DNA of 16,057 nucleotides, from positions 1 to 16,057 of the forward strand of contig JAFTMF010000174.1 in assembly GCA_017452565.1 (NCBI GenBank), in the 5' to 3' direction. This DNA is from Clostridia bacterium (GTDB taxonomy: Bacteria > Bacillota > Clostridia > Oscillospirales > CAG-272). This document shows positions 13,048 through 16,057 of this stretch, one piece after another. The notes under the pieces are model-generated. The model was not told where the DNA came from. It saw only the letters and a list, made by a program, of their open reading frames with translations, and did not search any database. The position numbers and the translations under genes are program-made. Each line of letters opens with the position of its first letter. Within the stretch, counting starts at the first letter, position 1.

Positions 13048-13632
13048 ATGAAAAACACATCGCCTCAGGTTTCTCCCTACGTCGCCCTTCGACCCTATCT
13101 CCGTGACGGGGAAGAGCTCCTTTGGAGCGGCAGACCGTCGGAGCGCAGAAAAAGCCTGCCATCCATTACGATTTTGGCACCTGCACTGTTTGCTATCTTC
13201 TTTAGTATCTTCTGGACGGTGATGGTAACCGCTTCCGTTCTGACCTCGGAGGATACCCCCTTCTTGATCTACCTCTTCCCCTTGGTGGGGATGGGATTTG
13301 TGTGTTTCACCGCATACAACTTTTTGTATTTGGTGTTTGGCTCTAAGAAAACTATGCAACAGATTGCTTACGGTGTCACCGATCAGCGGATCATAATTCT
13401 CTATCCTGTGAAAAAGGGCATTTCTTTGAAGGAGTATTTGCCCCATAATCTGCCCGAAATGCGGCTGCAGATGGAGAAAAACGGTACGGGCAGCATTTAT
13501 TTCACCGCTCCTTCCGCAAAACAAGGCAATCTCACTGCCCCCGACCCGGGGGAGGCGTTCTATCACATTGATGATCCCCAAAAGGTGTACAATCTCATTG
13601 CCACCTATTGCGATCGGAGGGAAACAGAATGA
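13048..13632 (+). CDS. Membrane protein with bacterial PH-like domain (copy 1)
   Basis: A 194-residue protein. After a short N-terminus with the motif ALRPYLRDGEELLWSGRP (residues 13-30), typical of bacterial bPH/DUF304-like membrane proteins, there are two hydrophobic segments (about 40-65 and 70-97). A beta-rich domain follows (QQIAYGVTDQRIIILYP, ... MEKNGTGSIYF, ... FYHIDDPQKVYNLI). Bacterial PH-like domains of this class lie on the cytoplasmic membrane face, and their ligands are mostly unknown. The ATG at 13048 has AAAGGAG (13030-13036) at a rather long 11-nt spacing. The gene overlaps the next, homologous gene by ATGA, so the two are coupled. Function is not known. Confidence 0.8.
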   Translation: MKNTSPQVSPYVALRPYLRDGEELLWSGRPSERRKSLPSITILAPALFAIFFSIFWTVMVTASVLTSEDTPFLIYLFPLVGMGFVCFTAYNFLYLVFGSKKTMQQIAYGVTDQRIIILYPVKKGISLKEYLPHNLPEMRLQMEKNGTGSIYFTAPSAKQGNLTAPDPGEAFYHIDDPQKVYNLIATYCDRRETE

Positions 13633-14192
13633 AAACCACCGCGCCTTCCCCCGACATCGCCCTGCGCCCCTATCTCCGAGACGGGGAAGAGCTTCGCTGG
13701 AGCGGCAGACCCTATGCAAGCGTTCGGTACCGTCCCCATTGGCTGAAATTTGCCACCGTTTTCTTCTTTGAAGCAGCGGCCATTTCTTGGGAAGTGGATG
13801 CTATCAAGGGCTTGCTGGTTGCGCTCAGGGAAGATCCCGAATTTGCTATTTTCGAGATAGTGTTTGCCTTGTTTGGATTGGTTGCCAATGTGGCTATTTT
13901 CCCCACACTGTGGATGTTTTTGGTAGGGGCTGGTCGGCAACTACAACGAACCGCTTACGGCGTCACCGACAGCCGCGTGCTGATTCTCTATCCGCACAAA
14001 AAAGCGATGATCTTGCAGGAATACACTCCTAACAAACTGAAATCAATAGATCTGCAGCCCGAAAAGGACGGTACGGGAACCATCACGTTTGGCAACGGGG
14101 AGGACGATAGCGAGGCGCCTGAGCTGGGACTTGCGTTCTATCATATTGATGATTCCCGCGATGTTTATGAACTAATTTCCGAAATTCGATGA
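13629..14192 (+). CDS. Membrane protein with bacterial PH-like domain (copy 2)
   Basis: A 187-residue paralogue of the preceding gene with the same layout: ALRPYLRDGEELRWSGRP (11-28), two hydrophobic segments (about 38-55 and 74-100), then RTAYGVTDSRVLILYP, an EKDGTGTITF turn and FYHIDDSRDVYELI at the end. The ATG at 13629 overlaps the upstream stop (ATGA) and has GGAGGGAAACAG just before it; an in-frame GTG-like start at 13608 is less likely. The membrane segments have diverged far more than the flanking blocks. The two products may form a heteromer (inference). No terminator separates it from the promoter of the following lipoprotein, 6 nt away. Confidence 0.8.
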   Translation: MKTTAPSPDIALRPYLRDGEELRWSGRPYASVRYRPHWLKFATVFFFEAAAISWEVDAIKGLLVALREDPEFAIFEIVFALFGLVANVAIFPTLWMFLVGAGRQLQRTAYGVTDSRVLILYPHKKAMILQEYTPNKLKSIDLQPEKDGTGTITFGNGEDDSEAPELGLAFYHIDDSRDVYELISEIR

Positions 14193-14198
14193 AAAAGA

Positions 14199-14227
14199 TT
14201 GACAGATTTCCCCATTTGTGCTATACT
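14199..14227 (+). promoter_or_regulatory. SigA promoter of the Thr-rich lipoprotein
   Basis: A consensus TTGACA (14199-14204), a 17-bp spacer and TATACT (14222-14227) with extended TGC; it is nearly the same as the thiT promoter. The leader to the ATG is about 45 nt. Confidence 0.9.
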
Positions 14228-14278
14228 GTATAGCATCAGCGAGATACTCGCAATTGATTGACGAAAGGATGATTTTCA

Positions 14279-14899
14279 ATGAAAAAGACACTTTCTATGC
14301 TTTTGGCAGGCTTGATGCTCGCATCTTTGCTGGCATCCTGCGGTGGAGACGATGCTGCCACCACAACTACCGGAAGCACTACCACTGCATCTACCACCAC
14401 TACTGCGGCAACTACCACTACCGCTGCTACCACTACTACCGAGAAAACCGAAGAGCCCGACGCTCCCAAGGTATACGACAATCTGGAGTGGTATGATAAT
14501 AACGGCGATCAGGGCACCTATTACGTAATCACCGAGGGCGAGAACGGCGGCGTGGACGTTGTTTATGCGATGGAATCCTACGATGACGCAGCTGCTCATT
14601 ACGGCTACGAGGGCTGGTCTTGGGTGAATATGGCCGCTGATATTTCCAACGAGTTCAACGAAACGCACACCACCTTCGTTTTGGTTGTGCAGGGAACTGC
14701 CGGCGAAACCATTTTGGTAAAGCCTCTGGATTGCCAGCCTCTGGAAAAGACCGTTACCTTTGACGGCAGCGTGCAGACCATCACCTTCGACGTTACCAAC
14801 GTAACCGGTGACAACGCTCCCTACATCATCATCTTCGGTGCAGGTGGCAAGCCTGACGCAGCCGGTGAATTTACCATCTACGGCGCATACTTTGAATAA
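14279..14899 (+). CDS. Lipoprotein with Thr-rich repeat linker and C-terminal beta domain
   Basis: A 206-residue secreted lipoprotein. The signal peptide ends in lipobox LLASC (Cys21). Residues 28-54 form a linker of TTTT blocks separated by GS, AS, AA, AA and EK, typical of surface spacers in Clostridia. The remaining 150 residues look beta-rich with aromatic residues (NLEWYDNNGDQGTYYVI, YGYEGWSWVNM) and end in GEFTIYGAYFE. They recall carbohydrate-binding-type jelly rolls, but I do not recognise a named family. There is an AAAGGAT site before the ATG at 14279. It has its own strong promoter and terminator, so it is a single-gene unit likely to be well expressed. Function unknown. Confidence 0.85.
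   Translation: MKKTLSMLLAGLMLASLLASCGGDDAATTTTGSTTTASTTTTAATTTTAATTTTEKTEEPDAPKVYDNLEWYDNNGDQGTYYVITEGENGGVDVVYAMESYDDAAAHYGYEGWSWVNMAADISNEFNETHTTFVLVVQGTAGETILVKPLDCQPLEKTVTFDGSVQTITFDVTNVTGDNAPYIIIFGAGGKPDAAGEFTIYGAYFE
14360..14440 (+). repeat. Degenerate ACC/ACT repeat encoding the Thr-rich linker
   Basis: 81 bases of mostly ACC and ACT codons with a near-regular six-codon period (four Thr plus two small residues). Length change by slippage in multiples of three would keep the reading frame. Confidence 0.85.
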
Positions 14900-14908
14900 G
14901 ATGCAATC

Positions 14909-14945
14909 AGAAGGACTCCCGTTCGGGGAGTCCTTCTTTCGTTAG
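14909..14945 (+). terminator. Terminator between the lipoprotein and the SLOG gene
   Basis: A 12-bp perfect stem AGAAGGACTCCC with its complement (14909-14920 with 14926-14937) and a 5-nt loop, followed by TTCGTT. It lies between two convergent genes and could serve both. Confidence 0.8.
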
Positions 14946-15277
14946 GTAGAGATCCGAATCAAGTGCACGGCTTTGCCCAGCTTCTGAAACTGATCCATTG
15001 TATATTTCGTGCCACGGGATACGCCATCCCAAAAGACCAGCGCCTCGTCCGCATACTCTGCGATTTGTCGATTCCGCATCAGCGGGGCGGCTTTTTGGTA
15101 GCGGGGATAATCGGGCAGAAAAACGGTCAGGGGAATCTGATGCTTTCGGGCATAGTCTGCTGCTGCCGCATCCACACCCTTGGCTCCTCCCGATACGATT
15201 TCGGTAACGCCCGACGGCAGATAATCTCCAATGTTTGCGATCTTTAGCGATCTTGATCCTACGATTGCCAGTTTCAT
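14942..15277 (-). CDS. SLOG-superfamily protein, YspA/DUF2493-like
   Basis: A 111-residue Rossmann-like protein of the SLOG (SMF/DprA-LOG) group. Key features are GSRSL (7-11), SGGAKGVDAAAADYA (29-43) as the phosphate-binding segment, the APLMRNRQIAEYAD block (64-77) with the RN pair common to the group, and FWDGVSRGTKYTMD (82-95). SLOG domains bind nucleotides or nucleotide-derived ligands. The YspA branch has no settled function and is often found in defence, phage or stress neighbourhoods. The start at 15277 is chosen because AAGGAGGG lies 5 nt upstream and GSRS is normally close to the N-terminus. It is divergent from a ribbon-helix-helix gene across 105 bp. Confidence 0.85.
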   Translation of the reverse strand: MKLAIVGSRSLKIANIGDYLPSGVTEIVSGGAKGVDAAAADYARKHQIPLTVFLPDYPRYQKAAPLMRNRQIAEYADEALVFWDGVSRGTKYTMDQFQKLGKAVHLIRIST

Positions 15278-15318
15278 ATACCCTCCTTGAACATATAATA
15301 GATATAATATGCATTCAT

Positions 15319-15371
15319 AATCAACATTGTAACACAAAATAGGTGTATTGTAAATACATAATATGTTGATT
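15319..15371. promoter_or_regulatory. Operator-like repeats and promoter in the SLOG/RHH divergent region
   Basis: A minus-strand promoter reads TTTACA (15349-15354), 17 bp, TACAAT (15326-15331) with extended TGT, for the SLOG gene. It is bracketed by a perfect 9-bp inverted repeat AATCAACAT (15319-15327) and ATGTTGATT (15363-15371). A direct repeat ATTGTAA occurs at 15326-15332 and 15347-15353, overlapping the -10 and -35. I found no good plus-strand promoter for the RHH gene. Confidence 0.6.
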
Positions 15372-15382
15372 CTGAGGTTATT

Positions 15383-15565
15383 ATGGCAAAGAAAAGTTTA
15401 TCTATCCGTATTGACGACGAAATGCTGGACAAGCTCCACGTGGTGGCTGACTACGAGGGAAGAAGTGCGAACAGTCAGATTCTGATTCTCATCCGTGATT
15501 GCATCGAAGCCTACGAAGCCCGTCACGGCGAGATCAAGATCGGCAATCAGAAGAAGAACCAATAA
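15383..15565 (+). CDS. Arc/MetJ-like ribbon-helix-helix protein
   Basis: A 60-residue protein that is essentially one ribbon-helix-helix domain: the strand KSLSIRIDDEML (4-15), helix DKLHVVADYEG, the turn and second helix RSANSQILILIRDCIEAYEARHG, and a polar tail. Arc-type dimers insert the paired strand into the DNA major groove. The ATG at 15383 has GAGG (15374-15377). It could repress the divergent SLOG gene and itself through the repeats between them (inference). It is not followed by a toxin-like gene, so a toxin-antitoxin role is not supported by position. Confidence 0.88.
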   Translation: MAKKSLSIRIDDEMLDKLHVVADYEGRSANSQILILIRDCIEAYEARHGEIKIGNQKKNQ

Positions 15566-15572
15566 ACAAAGT

Positions 15573-15704
15573 AAAAAACTCCCTAAACGGCGCATATCGT
15601 AAGTGGTATAGTGAGATTCAGTTTGCGCCGTTTCTCAAAAAGTCCCCGCATTTATAATGCGGGGACTTTTTCAATGGTATGTGCAAATCAGGGAGTCCTT
15701 TTTC
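15573..15704. terminator. Nested hairpins and bidirectional terminator between RHH and HAD genes
   Basis: The main element is a perfect 16-bp stem AAAAAGTCCCCGCATT with its complement (15637-15652 with 15656-15671, loop TAT), ending in T5 on both strands. It therefore terminates both convergent genes. Upstream is a 10-bp stem AAACGGCGCA/TGCGCCGTTT (15585-15594 with 15624-15633) with a 29-nt loop. An outer imperfect pair, AAAAAACTCCCT (15573-15584) and AGGGAGTCCTTTTT (15690-15703), could enclose both. Confidence 0.85.
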
Positions 15705-15709
15705 TATCT

Positions 15710-16057
15710 CTACTTCTTGCGAATCACTTTCGTGCGGAGCAATTCTTCCATATCCACCACACCTACGTCGGCGATACGGCGCTTGTCCTCGTCACGGTCG
15801 GCGAAGGTATCGTCGTAGACGCTGACGGTAAACAGTCCGCATCGGTTGGCGGTTTCGGTTGCCGTGGGGGAGTCTTCGAACACGGCGGTGGTGGCACGAT
15901 CGCTGCCCAGCAGCCGCAAGGCTTCCTCGAACACGTGAGGATAGCGCTTATCCCGTCCCACCTCGGTGCAGGTGAGGACGAACGCCTGCCCGGTAACGCC
16001 GATGGTCGCCATCCCTGCTTCCACGTGGGATCGCTCGGCGGCGGTGGCGATGCAGTA
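15710..16057 (-). CDS. HAD-superfamily phosphatase (beta-phosphoglucomutase-like), 5' truncated by window end
   Basis: The C-terminal 115 or so residues of a HAD hydrolase; the frame stays open to the window edge. The visible GTG at 16024 is internal, because conserved residues (YCIATAAER) lie upstream of it. Motif II is the Thr of CIATAAER, motif III the Lys in RDKRYPHVFEEALRLLG, and motif IV the acidic pair in VFEDSPTATETA. The nucleophile DxD motif and cap domain lie outside the window. The EDS motif and the VFEEAL pattern fit the subfamily-IA beta-phosphoglucomutase/phosphatase group, acting on sugar phosphates or similar. It ends at a TAG and uses the shared terminator. Confidence 0.88.
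   Translation of the reverse strand, partial: YCIATAAERSHVEAGMATIGVTGQAFVLTCTEVGRDKRYPHVFEEALRLLGSDRATTAVFEDSPTATETANRCGLFTVSVYDDTFADRDEDKRRIADVGVVDMEELLRTKVIRKK

Noticed and set aside
14360..14440. CRISPR-like or tandem DNA repeat array
   Set aside because: The repeats are codon-level ACC/ACT runs in frame within a lipoprotein gene, with no spacers or flanking cas genes.
15383..15565. Antitoxin of a toxin-antitoxin pair
   Set aside because: The RHH domain would fit, but no small toxin gene is adjacent on the same strand; the next gene is convergent and HAD-like.

Overview
The window looks like chromosome of an endospore-forming (or ancestrally endospore-forming) Firmicute of class Clostridia, probably an uncultured gut-type Oscillospiraceae/Christensenellales-like bacterium. 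The evidence is AGGAGG-type ribosome binding sites, a conserved YabM-MazG-RqcP-YabP-YabQ-DivIC sporulation/division cluster, a Gram-positive-style rpsF-ssb-rpsR operon, a TPP riboswitch controlling ThiT, and clear SigA-type promoters. The genus-level guess is inference only. I see no IS element, tRNA, rRNA, CRISPR array or prophage.

Layout. (1) 1-4173, + strand: the 3' part of a YabM/SpoVB-family flippase, a terminator, then its own promoter driving an ADP-ribosylglycohydrolase and a single-domain MazG. A second promoter follows, with the S4-domain protein RqcP (YabO), YabP, YabQ and DivIC. This is the Bacillus yabM-yabN-yabO-yabP-yabQ-divIC order, with an ADP-ribosylglycohydrolase added between yabM and mazG. 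(2) 4242-9736, - strand: a two-gene heterodimeric ABC exporter, both genes with TTG starts, then a stand-alone acyl carrier protein 5 nt behind it, then a secreted lipoprotein with four Asp-boxes resembling GH93 exo-arabinanases. (3) 9737-9967: a spacer of repeat-like composition. (4) 10023-11162, - strand: rpsR, ssb and rpsF with a near-perfect promoter and a structured leader. (5) 11432-12061, +: an SGNH carbohydrate-esterase-like gene. (6) 12087-12908, +: promoter, TPP riboswitch, terminator and thiT. (7) 13048-14192, +: two tandem, recently duplicated membrane proteins with bacterial PH-like domains. (8) 14279-14899, +: a lipoprotein with a Thr-rich repeat linker. (9) 14942-15565: a divergent pair, a SLOG/YspA-like protein (-) and a ribbon-helix-helix protein (+), sharing a repeat-rich 105-bp control region. 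(10) 15573-15704: nested hairpins between convergent genes. (11) 15710-16057, -: the C-terminal part of a HAD-family phosphatase.

How the parts work together. The first block serves spore cortex formation, cell division and ribosome/nucleotide quality control. The GH93-like lipoprotein and the SGNH esterase suggest plant-polysaccharide use, although they are not in one operon. Transcription signals are very regular: most promoters are a -35, a 17-bp spacer and a TGn-extended -10. In two places the -35 hexamer lies in the loop of a GC-rich hairpin that follows the upstream gene. The least ordinary items are the ABC exporter plus ACP operon, the SLOG/RHH divergent pair, the promoter-in-hairpin modules, and the tandem PH-like genes followed by the Thr-repeat lipoprotein.
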